A DNA stretch of 64,000 nucleotides from Pseudomonadota bacterium. Lineage in GTDB: Bacteria > Pseudomonadota > Gammaproteobacteria > Burkholderiales > Rhodocyclaceae. The position numbers were made by a program, and so were the translations under genes. Shown here piece after piece: positions 33,316-42,966 of the stretch. The notes under the pieces were generated by a model, which searched no databases, was not told where the DNA came from, and was given only the letters and a program-made list of their open reading frames with translations. The stretch covers positions 1 through 64,000 of the forward strand of contig JAKOTN010000026.1 in the NCBI GenBank assembly GCA_029776255.1. Reading direction: 5' to 3'. How positions within the stretch are numbered: the first letter of the stretch is position 1; every line of letters starts with the position of its first letter.

Positions 33316-34464
33316 TCACGCGACCCGTAATCGATCATAAAGCGCCCGGTAGCTGTGAGTCATCGCCGCCAAGCTGAATCGTCGCTCCACGGCTTCTCGA
33401 CCGGCACGGCCCGCCGCGCGCGCGGTCTCGGGGTTCAGTGCATAGGCCACGATCTGTCTCGCCATCGATTCCGGGTCATTGGCGGGCACCAGTTCGCCGG
33501 TACGCCCCGCTTCGACCAATTCGCCGTTACCACCCACATCGGTCGCGATAACCGGCAATCCGCACGCCATGGCTTCCAGAATCGTATTGGACACCCCTTC
33601 GGCCAGCGACGGCAGCACAAAACAATCCAGACCCCGCAATATTTCCGGTATGTCGTCGCGCGGCCCCGGCAACCAGGCGCAGGCTGAAACTCCGGCTTTT
33701 TCGAGAATGGCGAGCGCCTGTTCGCGCAGCAGTCCGTCTCCGATCATCAACAATCGCAGACGATTATTGAGTTCCGGACACATTTCCAATGCTCGGACAA
33801 AAGCTCGCGCCAAAGTGGTTTGATCCTTGACAAGCTGCATCCGCCCGACGGTACCCACCAGCCAATAGTCCGGGGCGACGAACGGACAACCGGCGATTTC
33901 TTGCCGAACCTCGGCAGGATGAAAGCGGTGTGCATCGACCCCGTTGTAGATCTGCGCAACTTTGTCCGGAGCAACACCGACCCGCGATTTCAGATAATCG
34001 TCGAGATTTTTTGACAACGCTATGAAATGCGTCACGAATGGTCGATAAATGCGTCGCACCCACTGGTATTTTTTGCTGGCGCCATTCAGATCGTCGACAT
34101 CGCGACCATGCTCGCCGTGTAGTCTGACTGGCACGCCCGCGAGCCATGCGGGAATCACCACCTCAAGCGCGGCCAGATTGCGACTATGGACGATGGCAGG
34201 CCGAAGTTCCCGAAACAGCCGGAACAGGCGACCGTAAATCCAGAACCCGTGACCTGGCGCTTTGTGCAAGGCAATGAATGTCACGTCGTCACGGACGACG
34301 CGCTTCCGAAAATCGGTGATCTCGGTCAGGGAAATCACGGCATGCCGATAGGCGTCGGCGGGCATGCGATTGATCAGATTGACGATGCCGTTCTCAAGGC
34401 CGCCGATATCGAATCGGAACACCACGTGGGCGACCAGCGGACGCCGATCGTCACTCGTTGTCAT
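33316..34464 (-). CDS. Glycosyltransferase, XrtA/PEP-CTERM system (stp2/TIGR03088-like)
   Basis: The 382-aa GT4-type protein begins with RPLVAHVVFRFDIGGLENGIVNL, the start of the XrtA-associated group. It continues with RLHGEHGRDVDDLNG, VGTVGRMQLVKDQTTLARAF, and PSLAEGVSNTILEAMACGLPVI, which holds the EX7E pair. It adds a sugar to the growing repeat. The ATG overlaps the exosortase stop by 4 bp, so it is translated right after XrtA. This pairing supports a shared pathway. Confidence 0.9.
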   Translation of the reverse strand: MTTSDDRRPLVAHVVFRFDIGGLENGIVNLINRMPADAYRHAVISLTEITDFRKRVVRDDVTFIALHKAPGHGFWIYGRLFRLFRELRPAIVHSRNLAALEVVIPAWLAGVPVRLHGEHGRDVDDLNGASKKYQWVRRIYRPFVTHFIALSKNLDDYLKSRVGVAPDKVAQIYNGVDAHRFHPAEVRQEIAGCPFVAPDYWLVGTVGRMQLVKDQTTLARAFVRALEMCPELNNRLRLLMIGDGLLREQALAILEKAGVSACAWLPGPRDDIPEILRGLDCFVLPSLAEGVSNTILEAMACGLPVIATDVGGNGELVEAGRTGELVPANDPESMARQIVAYALNPETARAAGRAGREAVERRFSLAAMTHSYRALYDRLRVA

Positions 34465-36008
34465 CTCGTGTCCAACGTTTGCCGCAAAGCGGCTGCGATG
34501 GCCGGTCCGGCGTCACTCGCAAACTCTTCCAGCGGCGACAACGCGTTGCCTTGCGGATTCCGCAACGTATAGAGAACGACTACCGCCGAGTCATCCCCTC
34601 GTCCAAGCAGTCGCGACATTGCTGTATACACCTTGGCCAGGATGTCGCTCGATGTCCAATGCCCGTCGACCCAATACCACTGCCAAACCTCCAGACGGGT
34701 ATGGAATTGGCCGCGCAACTCCGCCATGCGGACCGAAAACAGTTCGCGGTCGAAAGAGATTTCCCGCTCGCCACCGTCCACCCTCACCCACACCGGATCG
34801 TCGCTGGCCACCAGAACGTTGGTCGAACTGACGAGCCTGTGTCGCTGATCCTGATTACGGTAATACGCCAGAAACACGCCTACCCGCCGACCGTCTTTTT
34901 CGAACACCGCTCGCGTCTTGGCCGCGGATGTCGCGAACCGCGGTTGCCAGTCTGGCAGTCCATGGTCGATGCGCTGCCAGCGCGGAATCGGCTCAAAGGG
35001 AGCCAACCGGGTCACCGGAGCGGCGATATCGTGCTCAATCCGCCATTGCGCCAACGGCCAGATCGCCGCCACCAACACCGTGACAACGGCCACCATCCAC
35101 ACCGGCGACTCGCTTCGCGTGGCGACGATCGGCGGGCCGACTGGCCGTATCGACGGCGTATCGTCCTCACGCCATCGCGTGCCCACCCCGAACATGAGCA
35201 GAATCACCAAGCCAAAAAATATCCAGCCGTAGATCAGATGATCGACACCCACAGCGAGCTTGTTCCCCGAGAGATGACCCAACATGACGATCATGTAGGC
35301 TCGTCCCCAGTTGGCAATCACCGGCACCACGATAGAAATTCCGAAAAAAATCAACCGCCGCCGCCACGATTGGTAGGTCAGATAGGCAAACAAGGTACCC
35401 ACGGTCAGCGAGGCAATCAAATAACGAACACCACTGCACGCCTCGACGACCGACCAAGTCCCGGAGGGAATGACGATCTGCTGCCCTTCGCTGTACACCG
35501 GTACTCCCGACAGGCGCAAGCCAAGCACGGTGAACTTTGCCGTCCACTCCATCAGCTTGGCCTGGGTAAAATCGCCAAACGGAACGGTAAACAACAAGAA
35601 CAGCAGCGGGAAAGCCATGCTTCGTACCACAGGCCAGCCCAGAACCGTCAACACCGCGAACAGAATCATGAAAACCACGGCGAACTGGGGAACCACATTC
35701 ACCGCCGCCAGCTCGCCCAACAACCAAGCGAAACCGGTCGCCAACGACAAGAGAAGCGCCGGATAGCAGCGCTTTGGCGCCAGCACGGCGAGCCGCTCGC
35801 GCATTCGCCAAATCAGCCATAAAGTGATTGGCGGCACGAGAAAGCCGTGCGCATACGTATCGCTGCGGGCCAGGATTCCTCCCATTTCCTGGAGAGTGGT
35901 CCGAAAAAGCAAAAGGATGGCGACCACGGTCAGGAGCACAGCGGGCAACGCCAACCGCCAGCCCGGGTGAACGCCCGGTGACACCTCGCCAGTCATTGCC
36001 TGAGTCAT
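34461..36008 (-). CDS. xrtA: Exosortase A fused to an EpsI-type domain
   Basis: The 515-aa protein has about eight N-terminal helices and a C-terminal soluble domain. Exosortase catalytic residues are visible: Cys191 in EACSGVRYLIASL, Arg236 in NWGRAYM and His257 in GVDHLIYGW. It recognises PEP-CTERM sorting signals in the inner membrane and cleaves them, releasing or attaching target proteins. Residues after about 300 match the EpsI (DUF3485) accessory domain, here in one chain. It sits between a FemAB-like gene and stp2. Fusion to EpsI is a known subtype of XrtA. Confidence 0.93.
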   Translation of the reverse strand: MTQAMTGEVSPGVHPGWRLALPAVLLTVVAILLLFRTTLQEMGGILARSDTYAHGFLVPPITLWLIWRMRERLAVLAPKRCYPALLLSLATGFAWLLGELAAVNVVPQFAVVFMILFAVLTVLGWPVVRSMAFPLLFLLFTVPFGDFTQAKLMEWTAKFTVLGLRLSGVPVYSEGQQIVIPSGTWSVVEACSGVRYLIASLTVGTLFAYLTYQSWRRRLIFFGISIVVPVIANWGRAYMIVMLGHLSGNKLAVGVDHLIYGWIFFGLVILLMFGVGTRWREDDTPSIRPVGPPIVATRSESPVWMVAVVTVLVAAIWPLAQWRIEHDIAAPVTRLAPFEPIPRWQRIDHGLPDWQPRFATSAAKTRAVFEKDGRRVGVFLAYYRNQDQRHRLVSSTNVLVASDDPVWVRVDGGEREISFDRELFSVRMAELRGQFHTRLEVWQWYWVDGHWTSSDILAKVYTAMSRLLGRGDDSAVVVLYTLRNPQGNALSPLEEFASDAGPAIAAALRQTLDTR

Positions 36009-36093
36009 GCGCCGGCCTTCGGCACGCGCGACGGGGAATCATTCACGACAGCGCAAAGAACGACACCGACAACAATAGCCATCAACAGCCTTC

Positions 36094-37191
36094 CTAACCC
36101 AGGTTGCGCACAATGAACGGCCCGAGCCAGTTCGCCAACCCGATCGGCATCCGCCGCCAAGTATTGATCAGCAATTTGTACTTGGCATTTGACGGGTTGT
36201 TTTGGGGGATGGCATCCCGACGATACAGGCAGTATTCGTAATAAAGCGGTTGTGGCTCGAAACCCCAGTTTTTCTTGAACGCATACGAACCCGTGCCCTG
36301 TTTGCTGCGCCCATAGTCGAACACTTTCAGGCCACGTTCGCAGGAGCGCCGCATCAACTCCCAATATTTAAAATCGTTAGCCGCCAATTCGCGGGCCGAC
36401 GGTTCGTCGCCCGCATAGTACGGCAACACCTCGTCGCGAAAATAAAAACTCAGCACGCTACTCAATGAACGTCCAGAGCCGTCAACAACGGTCAGCACTT
36501 CACAATCGGTGCCGAACACCCGAAAGAGCACTTCGAAGTAACGTCGAGGCAGGGCCGGCGTACCATGGCGATGGACATTGTCGGCATAGAGCTTGAAAAA
36601 GCGTCCAGGATCGAGGTCGATTTCACTACGCAAACCATTCTTGATCCCCTTGCGCACCATTGCCCGCTGTTTGCGCGGTATGGCCTGCATGTTGGCATCG
36701 ACCTCCGGCGCAATCGCCTTGCGGAAGCGAACATAGAGATCCTGTGTCGGCCAGTCGGAGTGGCGTTGCTGAACATTACGTAGCTCCAGATGATCGACGC
36801 CCAATTTTTCGGCAAGCGACCGCGCTTCTTTCTCCAACGCCACCAAAGCTCCCTCGCTGTTGGCCGCGATGCCACCATAAACGGCAAAAGGCAGTGAAAC
36901 CAGCGAATTTCCGAACAAGCGGCTGCGCACATGTGCCAAAGGCAGCACGCCTTCGAAAACGCCCGCGCGCTCGGCATACAGAAAATAAGTCCGGTGACCG
37001 AAGACTTCGCGAACAATAGGCTGCCAACCGGAGCGGTGAAAAAAGGTTGCCTCGGAACACGCATCGACAAAGGCGTCCCAAGACGCCACTGCAACGTCAT
37101 CGTCGGCTTTCAGCGTCTTGACTGAAAGGGCTGCCGGTTCTAGCGAGTCGGCACCGACACCTTGTAATTCCCGCCCACCCGCCTCACTCAC
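36094..37191 (-). CDS. FemAB-like protein, XrtA/PEP-CTERM system
   Basis: I chose GTG 37191, which overlaps the deacetylase stop (GTGA), over the frame to 37431 inside that gene. The 365-aa protein has a GNAT-related FemAB fold: CSEATFFHRSGWQPIVREVFGH, then YAGDEPSARELAANDFKYWELMRR and FDYGRSKQGTGSYAFKKNWG. FemAB-type enzymes use aminoacyl-tRNA to add amino acids to a cell-wall or glycan acceptor. In exosortase A loci (TIGR03019-type) it probably modifies the exopolysaccharide. No signal peptide. The acceptor is inferred. Confidence 0.87.
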   Translation of the reverse strand: MSEAGGRELQGVGADSLEPAALSVKTLKADDDVAVASWDAFVDACSEATFFHRSGWQPIVREVFGHRTYFLYAERAGVFEGVLPLAHVRSRLFGNSLVSLPFAVYGGIAANSEGALVALEKEARSLAEKLGVDHLELRNVQQRHSDWPTQDLYVRFRKAIAPEVDANMQAIPRKQRAMVRKGIKNGLRSEIDLDPGRFFKLYADNVHRHGTPALPRRYFEVLFRVFGTDCEVLTVVDGSGRSLSSVLSFYFRDEVLPYYAGDEPSARELAANDFKYWELMRRSCERGLKVFDYGRSKQGTGSYAFKKNWGFEPQPLYYEYCLYRRDAIPQNNPSNAKYKLLINTWRRMPIGLANWLGPFIVRNLG

Positions 37192-38039
37192 GAAACCACC
37201 CTCGATGTCACCAACCAATCGCCCAGGAAAACTTCGTCCATGCGCCCCCAGTTGAAGTCCCCGAGCAAGCGCCGGAGCCGGCCCTCGGTATGCTGTAGAT
37301 TGACATAGTGGCGAAAACGCGTCCTCGCGTCGATGCCGGGCACCCGCGGCTGCCCAGCGTCTATTTCCCATGGATGAAAGTAAAAAATCACCGGTTGACG
37401 GTCTTGTCGATTCACTTGCTGAAATAACCAATGCGATAGACGGTAGGGCAACAAACGAAAATAGCCCCCCCCGCTCGCCGGCCAGTTGCGGTTAAAAAAA
37501 CGGGCGGTGGTCACCGGCAACTCGAGCAGCCCCGGCCGAACCCGGTGGGTAAACCGCGGTGCGTCCGGCATGCCGTAGTGGTCGTGACGAATCGGGTAGA
37601 TGCTTGAACTGTATCGATAACCGGCACGCTCAAGACAATCGAAGGCCCAAAGATTACCCTCGCCGATTGAAAAACTCGGCGCGCGATAACCCTTGATCTC
37701 CTGGCCGGACAGGTCTTCAAGCAACATCTTGGCTCGGCCGATGTCGGCAGTGAAATCGGCTTCCGTCAAATCGCTGGCTCGCTCATGACCGTAGCCATGA
37801 CTGGCCAACTCATGGCCTCCATCAGCGATCCGACGGACGAGTTGAGGATAGCGTTCAGCGATCCAGCCCAAGGTAAAAAAAGTGGCCTTGATCCGTCGCT
37901 CGTCAAGCAACAAGAGGATACGCTCGACGTTTCGCTCGACCCGGCATTCACAGGTATCCCATTGATGGCGCGGAATGTAAGGCGCCAGAGCGGACACTTG
38001 AAAATAGTCTTCGACATCAATGGTTAGCGCGTTAATCAA
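37188..38039 (-). CDS. Polysaccharide deacetylase, XrtA-associated (DUF3473 type)
   Basis: The 283-aa protein starts MINALTIDVEDYFQVSALAPY, where the Asp pair belongs to the metal site. It has IADGGHELASHGYGHERASDL with the HxxxH ligands, and a C-terminal DUF3473-type extension (RQPVIFYFHPWEIDAGQPRV). It removes acetyl groups from a glycan. This form occurs next to exosortase A genes (TIGR03006-type). Its start lies 20 bp after the epimerase stop, and its stop overlaps the FemAB-like start, so the three form one unit. Confidence 0.9.
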   Translation of the reverse strand: MINALTIDVEDYFQVSALAPYIPRHQWDTCECRVERNVERILLLLDERRIKATFFTLGWIAERYPQLVRRIADGGHELASHGYGHERASDLTEADFTADIGRAKMLLEDLSGQEIKGYRAPSFSIGEGNLWAFDCLERAGYRYSSSIYPIRHDHYGMPDAPRFTHRVRPGLLELPVTTARFFNRNWPASGGGYFRLLPYRLSHWLFQQVNRQDRQPVIFYFHPWEIDAGQPRVPGIDARTRFRHYVNLQHTEGRLRRLLGDFNWGRMDEVFLGDWLVTSRVVS

Positions 38040-38060
38040 TTATCGCTCCGCCGTTTTTCT

Positions 38061-39242
38061 TCATGCGCGCGGCGCAGCGCACCGTTGATGGCGGTCCACA
38101 AGCCACCGCGCCAGATCGGCAGCGATTCTTTCGGCGGCGCGGCCATCCCAAAACTCGGGAATCCGACCGCATTTACCGGCGCCCGACAGAATCTCGTCGA
38201 CCCCCAGACGTATCGCCCGCGGATCGCAACCGACCAGCGTATTCGTGCCCTGCTCGATGGTAATCGGCCTTTCGGTATTTTCTCGAATCGTCAGGCAGGG
38301 AACACCAAGTGCCGTGGTTTCCTCCTGCAGGCCGCCGGAATCGGAAAGTACGAGTTTGGCGCCAGCCAGCAAACCAAGCATTTCAAGATAACCTTGCGGC
38401 GGCAGCAATACCATTCGTTCGCTGGTCACCAGTTCCATCAAGCCAAAACGCTCGATATTTGCTCGCGTGCGCGGATGCAAGGCAAAAATCAAAGGCACTT
38501 TCTCGGAGACCTCACGCAAGACCTTAAGCAAGGGTTTTAGCGTATCCACACTGTCGACATTGGACGGGCGGTGCAAGGTGACCAAGCCGTAACCGCCGGC
38601 CACGCATTCGAGCACCCGCGGGGCGATACCCGCCAAGCGCAAGGTATTTTCGGCTGCCGGCGCGAACTCGCGATTCGACAAGAGCGAATCGATCATCACG
38701 TTACCCACGAAATGAATACGTTCCTCGGCGACGCCTTCGCGTGTCAGGTTGGCCAGCGCACCACGCTCGGTGGTGTATAAACGATCGGCAATCTGATCGG
38801 TGAGAACTCGATTGATTTCCTCGGGCATCGCCCGATCATAGCTGCGCAACCCTGCCTCGACATGCACCACCGGCACGTTTTTTTTCGCCGACACCAGAGC
38901 ACACGCCAACGTTGAATTGACATCACCGACAACCAGCACGCACGACGGTTGCCGCGTATCGAGCACCGGTTCGAAGCGCCGCATCACCTCGGCAGTCTGC
39001 ACCGCATGCGTTCCCGATCCGACTTCCAGATTGATATCGGGATGCGGCAGGCGCAACTCCTCGAACAAACGGTCGTTCATGTCCCGATCGTAATGTTGCC
39101 CGGTGTGCACCAGCAGCGTCGGCAACGCTGGCACGTTGGCGGCGAAAGCGCGCAGGATTGGCGCCATTTTCATGAAATTCGGCCGCGCGCCGACGACGCA
39201 GACCACGGGACCCAACTCGGCGGGCCATGCCACGTTTGTCAC
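38061..39242 (-). CDS. wecB: UDP-N-acetylglucosamine 2-epimerase (non-hydrolysing)
   Basis: The 393-aa GT-B-like enzyme interconverts UDP-GlcNAc and UDP-ManNAc. Visible family features are CVVGARPNFMKMAPILRAF, LLVHTGQHYDRDMNDRLF, VHVEAGLRSYDRAMPEEINR, and the donor-binding LVLSDSGGLQEETTALGVP. Length is normal for WecB. It lies in the middle of the XrtA operon, 24 bp after the ATPase stop, so it probably supplies ManNAc-type residues for this polymer rather than for enterobacterial common antigen. Confidence 0.93.
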   Translation of the reverse strand: MTNVAWPAELGPVVCVVGARPNFMKMAPILRAFAANVPALPTLLVHTGQHYDRDMNDRLFEELRLPHPDINLEVGSGTHAVQTAEVMRRFEPVLDTRQPSCVLVVGDVNSTLACALVSAKKNVPVVHVEAGLRSYDRAMPEEINRVLTDQIADRLYTTERGALANLTREGVAEERIHFVGNVMIDSLLSNREFAPAAENTLRLAGIAPRVLECVAGGYGLVTLHRPSNVDSVDTLKPLLKVLREVSEKVPLIFALHPRTRANIERFGLMELVTSERMVLLPPQGYLEMLGLLAGAKLVLSDSGGLQEETTALGVPCLTIRENTERPITIEQGTNTLVGCDPRAIRLGVDEILSGAGKCGRIPEFWDGRAAERIAADLARWLVDRHQRCAAPRA

Positions 39243-39266
39243 TATCGACTCCTCAAGCTACGATTG

Positions 39267-40361
39267 CTACGATTTAGCGCGGACCGCGTCGACGAGTTGC
39301 TGTAGCAGCGACAATAGTGCGGCATTGCTGCGTTCGATACGAAACATGCTGCGCTCTAGACGCAACAATCGCTGGTCCGCCTGGCCTGTCTTGAGGTCGG
39401 CGAGAACGCGCGATGCCTGATCCGCCGTACTCCCATCCAGGGTCATTTGCGAGAGATCCACATCCAGCGGATTCCCTTCCGCCAAATGCGATTGCATCGC
39501 TCCTTGCGCGTTGTTCATGATCTGGCTGGAACTCAAGGCGACGCCCGACTGGGTTTCTTCCTTGATCTCCTTCGCGACCTCATCAACCTCGTCGCGCGTG
39601 AACTCCCTCTTTCCGCTCAAATAGCCTGACAAAAGCAAGCGGTCGCAATGCGAGTTAATCCGCCGCGGCACACCGCCGCTGGCTTCAAAAATCGCCTCGT
39701 ACGCCGCCGCGTCGAAGCGCGGCGAACCTTGAGCACCGGCGCATTTCAGGCGGTGGTCGATGTAGGCTCGCGTCTCTTCCTTGTCCATTGGTCCGATGTG
39801 ACACGCCGCGATCACTCGCTGGCGCAACTGTTGCATTTGCGGACTTTGCATGATTCTCCGGAACTCCGGCTGGCCGATCAGGAAGCTTTGCAGCAAGGCT
39901 TGCGTACCGAACTGAAAGTTCGACAGCATCCGCAGTTCTTCCACCGCCCTTGCCGTTAAATTCTGCGCTTCGTCAACAATCAACAGACAACGCTTTCCCT
40001 GACGGGTCACATCCACCAGAAAAGCCTCCAGGGCCAGCAGCACGTCCGACTTGCCGACATTACGAGTCGGCACGCCGAAAGCGGCGGCGACCATGCGCAA
40101 GGTATCCTCGGCATCGAGCTGAGTGGTAACCAGCTGCGCCGCAACCACTTTGTCTGGATCGAGATCGTTGAGCAAACCACGGACAATCGTCGTTTTGCCA
40201 GCGCCAACCTCACCGGTCACAACGATGAACCCCTCGTTTTGATTTAACCCGTACTCAAGGTAAGCCATCGCCCGCTGATGCTGTTTGCTGGCGAAATAAA
40301 ACGATGGATCCGGATTCAATTGAAACGGCTTGTTGGTCAAGCCATAAAAGGACTCGTACAT
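39267..40361 (-). CDS. XrtA/PEP-CTERM system ATPase (AAA, GspA/ExeA-like)
   Basis: I chose ATG 40361 because the family starts MYESFYGL with PFQLNPDPSFYFASKQHQRA; a TTG at 40370 is the alternative. The 364-aa protein has Walker A FVVTGEVGAGKTTIVRGL, Walker B LLIVDEAQNL and a sensor region. The last 100 residues are Gln/Leu-rich and probably helical. The family (TIGR03015-type) is membrane-peripheral and accompanies exosortase A export machines, where it may drive or regulate assembly. It is 9 bp after the outer-membrane protein stop. Confidence 0.9.
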   Translation of the reverse strand: MYESFYGLTNKPFQLNPDPSFYFASKQHQRAMAYLEYGLNQNEGFIVVTGEVGAGKTTIVRGLLNDLDPDKVVAAQLVTTQLDAEDTLRMVAAAFGVPTRNVGKSDVLLALEAFLVDVTRQGKRCLLIVDEAQNLTARAVEELRMLSNFQFGTQALLQSFLIGQPEFRRIMQSPQMQQLRQRVIAACHIGPMDKEETRAYIDHRLKCAGAQGSPRFDAAAYEAIFEASGGVPRRINSHCDRLLLSGYLSGKREFTRDEVDEVAKEIKEETQSGVALSSSQIMNNAQGAMQSHLAEGNPLDVDLSQMTLDGSTADQASRVLADLKTGQADQRLLRLERSMFRIERSNAALLSLLQQLVDAVRAKS

Positions 40362-40370
40362 TCCGATCAA

Positions 40371-41981
40371 TCAAAAACTGTGTGAAAAACCACCGGTCAG
40401 CGCACTCTCGGTATAAGCGCTAGCCCCATCGGCAACCACCCGCCGTGCAGTGATGTTACCCTGCGTTTTCGGTGAAATCCGCGTGGTCAACAATAAGTAC
40501 ACGCCATCGGTCGTGGTTTCCGTCGTAATGTCGCCAAGACCTCGCGTTCGCTGGTGATTGTAGGAAAGAGAAAGCGACGAGGCTCCGGTCAGTTGATGCC
40601 CCCAAACAAGACTCATCGCTCGCTGCTGCGTCGGTCCCTGGAGCGATGGCGAACCGCCGGGCGGGCTCGCTCCCGTCGAAAGCGGTTGCTGCTCGATCTC
40701 GCTGGCCGAAAAGGTCACGGTATTCCGCGCGCCAAGGAACGCCAGTGTCAATTCCTGCAATTTACTGACATTGGGACTGTTGGATAAATTGCCGCTTGCG
40801 ACCGTGCCATCCAGTGGGATTCCTCGACTATTCAAGAGCTGGATGGTCTGCGCCTTGATCGCGGCCGGCGTCGCGCCAGGGTTGACCGCTTTCAGGAGCG
40901 AATAGAAGATATCGTAATTGCTGCCCAGACTCGTATTTCCCACTCCGGACGGTTGAAACGACACATCCTTGCTCGCTCTGTACGTCACCAAAGAACGTGG
41001 TAGGCGATACCGGAAGCTCACGTCGTAACCGTTGCCAAAAAAACGTCTACTTTCATTGGCCGACAATTCCGCCCGCGGGCTTGGTGTCCACACAAAACCG
41101 ACACCCGACGTGCTGTTGCTTTCCTGTTTCGTACTCAGATAGTTGTTTGACTCGCGGCCCGTATGCGCGGAAACACGCAACTGCGGGTTAAAGGTGTAAG
41201 ACAAGCCTGCGTTATAGCTGGTCGTCTCGAAATCCTTGCCAGACGAATAGTTACTGATCAGGTTGTTCGCGTCGAGAAACCAGCCCAGCGCCCCCCAGCG
41301 AGTCGTCCCGTTGAGCTTGCCCAGCCATTCGCTGGACGTCAAATCAGCGGCGGCGTTCGACTTTGAAGATGTCGTTGTTCCCTTATAGCGCAACAAATAA
41401 TCGGCGGACGACAGGAAACGACCCTTGATGTAAGGCGAAAGCGAATAACTGGAAGTTTCCGTCTGGTTGCTGTTGACGTTTGCGGTGCTGGGAGAGACAG
41501 GTCCAAACGGGCTGAGATACTGTTGCGAAATGGTCCCTGATGCATCGATAAACAACCAGTTTTCGATAGCCTCAAGCATCCCGACGGCGTTAAGTGAATT
41601 TTGATGCGTGTTCGACGACGACTCATGAGCATAAAATTTTCCAATCATCGAATAGTCGAGGCGCAAGCTAGCACGCGCACTTTTTCCGTCAATAGAAATG
41701 CCTGGTGCAATTTCCGTCACCAAATCGCTGGTCCGGTTGGCAGCCGAGAGAAACAAATTGTTGGTCAAGGTTTCGTTGACAGCCAACGTCGGTGTGATCA
41801 CCCATGCCTCGGCGTGTACCGTTGAAGCAACACCGACCGTCGTCAGACCCAACAAAAAAGCGGATACCGAATGAAACGGAAACGCCAACGATATTTTTTC
41901 ACCAGCCAAACGTTGCGCCAATAACAGCGACTTACGCTTCCGCGTACAACTGGCGGCGGTATCGACTAGTTCACGCACCAT
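40371..41981 (-). CDS. XrtA-associated outer-membrane beta-barrel protein (TIGR03016-like)
   Basis: The probable ATG is 41981, overlapping the kinase gene by 11 bp; a longer frame to 42035 lies inside the YG tract. The 536-aa product has a basic N-region and hydrophobic core FLLGLTTVGVASTVHA, with a signal-peptidase site near VHA-EA. The rest is rich in alternating aromatic/polar strands and ends GGFSHSF, a terminal Phe typical of Omp proteins. It is the likely outer-membrane channel or anchor of the polymer. Confidence 0.85.
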   Translation of the reverse strand: MVRELVDTAASCTRKRKSLLLAQRLAGEKISLAFPFHSVSAFLLGLTTVGVASTVHAEAWVITPTLAVNETLTNNLFLSAANRTSDLVTEIAPGISIDGKSARASLRLDYSMIGKFYAHESSSNTHQNSLNAVGMLEAIENWLFIDASGTISQQYLSPFGPVSPSTANVNSNQTETSSYSLSPYIKGRFLSSADYLLRYKGTTTSSKSNAAADLTSSEWLGKLNGTTRWGALGWFLDANNLISNYSSGKDFETTSYNAGLSYTFNPQLRVSAHTGRESNNYLSTKQESNSTSGVGFVWTPSPRAELSANESRRFFGNGYDVSFRYRLPRSLVTYRASKDVSFQPSGVGNTSLGSNYDIFYSLLKAVNPGATPAAIKAQTIQLLNSRGIPLDGTVASGNLSNSPNVSKLQELTLAFLGARNTVTFSASEIEQQPLSTGASPPGGSPSLQGPTQQRAMSLVWGHQLTGASSLSLSYNHQRTRGLGDITTETTTDGVYLLLTTRISPKTQGNITARRVVADGASAYTESALTGGFSHSF

Positions 41982-42957
41982 CTGGACCGCCGTAACCGTA
42001 GCCATAGCCGTACCCATATCCATATCCGTAACCATACCCGTCTTGCGTGCTCGCTCTCGCCTGATTGAGAAGCATCAGCTTCACCGGGCAGGATTCAATC
42101 GCGGCCAAGGCATGCTTGACGTCACTGCGAACAGTACTCTCGGCCCGCACCACCACCACCACCTGCCCCATGTGCGTGGCCAACACGCGTGATTCAGTGG
42201 TCATCAAAAGCGGTGGCGAATCAAAAATGATGATCCGATCCGGATAGCGGCTGGCCATTTCGTCGAGCAAGCTAACCATCGCTTCGCTTGCCAGAAGCTC
42301 GGTAGCGCGCGGGTGTTGTGTTCCGCTAGGCAAAATACTGAGCTTCTCTACGTTGGTTCGTATCAATACATCCGCCATTTCAACGGACGGCTCGGTAAGC
42401 ACATCGAGCAGGCCACGTGTCGGCTGCATGCCAAGCATCTTGAGAACGGAAGGCTTCGGCACGTCGGCATCAACGAGCATCACCGTGTTATCCATCTCCA
42501 TGGCAATGCTCATCGCCAAGTTGATCGCCGAATAGCTCTTGCCTTCGCCGGGAAGGGCGCTCGTCACCATGATCAGATTGCCACGCTTGATCGGAGCCGC
42601 ACCCTTGCCCATGGCATTGGCGATCAATGGCCGCTTGATCACGCGGTACTGGTCGGCTAGCTGAGAACGCGGAGCATCAGGACTGATGAGACCGGCGGCG
42701 GACAGCGCATTCAAATCGAGTTCCACGCGCCGGGAAGCCGAAAAACTCAGCGGCGGCGGCGGTACTGGCGCGGAAGGTTTCGCTTTCACGATGACATCGG
42801 CAGGCGGCGCCGTCTCGCCACGGTAGTCTGCGGCTATCGTCTCGGCAGCACGTCGATCCACATTACGCGACTCGGCATCGCCGGCAGCAGGCGGAATCTC
42901 CACGCCGGCCTTGCGCAGTTGCTCCAGGCGCTTTGCGGCTTGTTCAATGAGGCTCAT
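41971..42957 (-). CDS. XrtA-associated tyrosine autokinase (BY-kinase) with Tyr-Gly tail
   Basis: The 328-aa cytosolic kinase has a charged N-terminal part, then Walker A SALPGEGKSYSAI, Walker A' VMLVDADVPKPS and Walker B IIIFDSPPLL. The C-terminus has eight consecutive Tyr-Gly pairs (bases 41992-42039), the Tyr cluster that BY-kinases autophosphorylate. It partners with the chain-length protein upstream (9 bp gap), which holds the activating membrane part. Phosphorylation cycles control polymer length and export. The gene overlaps the outer-membrane protein gene. Confidence 0.92.
   Translation of the reverse strand: MSLIEQAAKRLEQLRKAGVEIPPAAGDAESRNVDRRAAETIAADYRGETAPPADVIVKAKPSAPVPPPPLSFSASRRVELDLNALSAAGLISPDAPRSQLADQYRVIKRPLIANAMGKGAAPIKRGNLIMVTSALPGEGKSYSAINLAMSIAMEMDNTVMLVDADVPKPSVLKMLGMQPTRGLLDVLTEPSVEMADVLIRTNVEKLSILPSGTQHPRATELLASEAMVSLLDEMASRYPDRIIIFDSPPLLMTTESRVLATHMGQVVVVVRAESTVRSDVKHALAAIESCPVKLMLLNQARASTQDGYGYGYGYGYGYGYGYGGPDGA
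41992..42039 (-). repeat. Eight tandem Tyr-Gly codon pairs in the kinase tail
   Basis: The minus strand reads eight TAY-GGN pairs in succession. Tyr codons alternate between TAT and TAC, and Gly codons vary among GGA, GGC, GGG and GGT, so the 6-bp unit is imperfect. The run encodes the phosphorylatable Tyr cluster of the BY-kinase. Codon variety suggests selection on the protein rather than fresh DNA slippage. Confidence 0.85.
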
Positions 42958-42966
42958 CGGCTTTCC

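Noticed and set aside
41992-42039. The Tyr-Gly codon array considered as a DNA microsatellite or CRISPR-like repeat
   Set aside because: Codons vary at third positions and there are no spacers; it is a protein-coding Tyr cluster.
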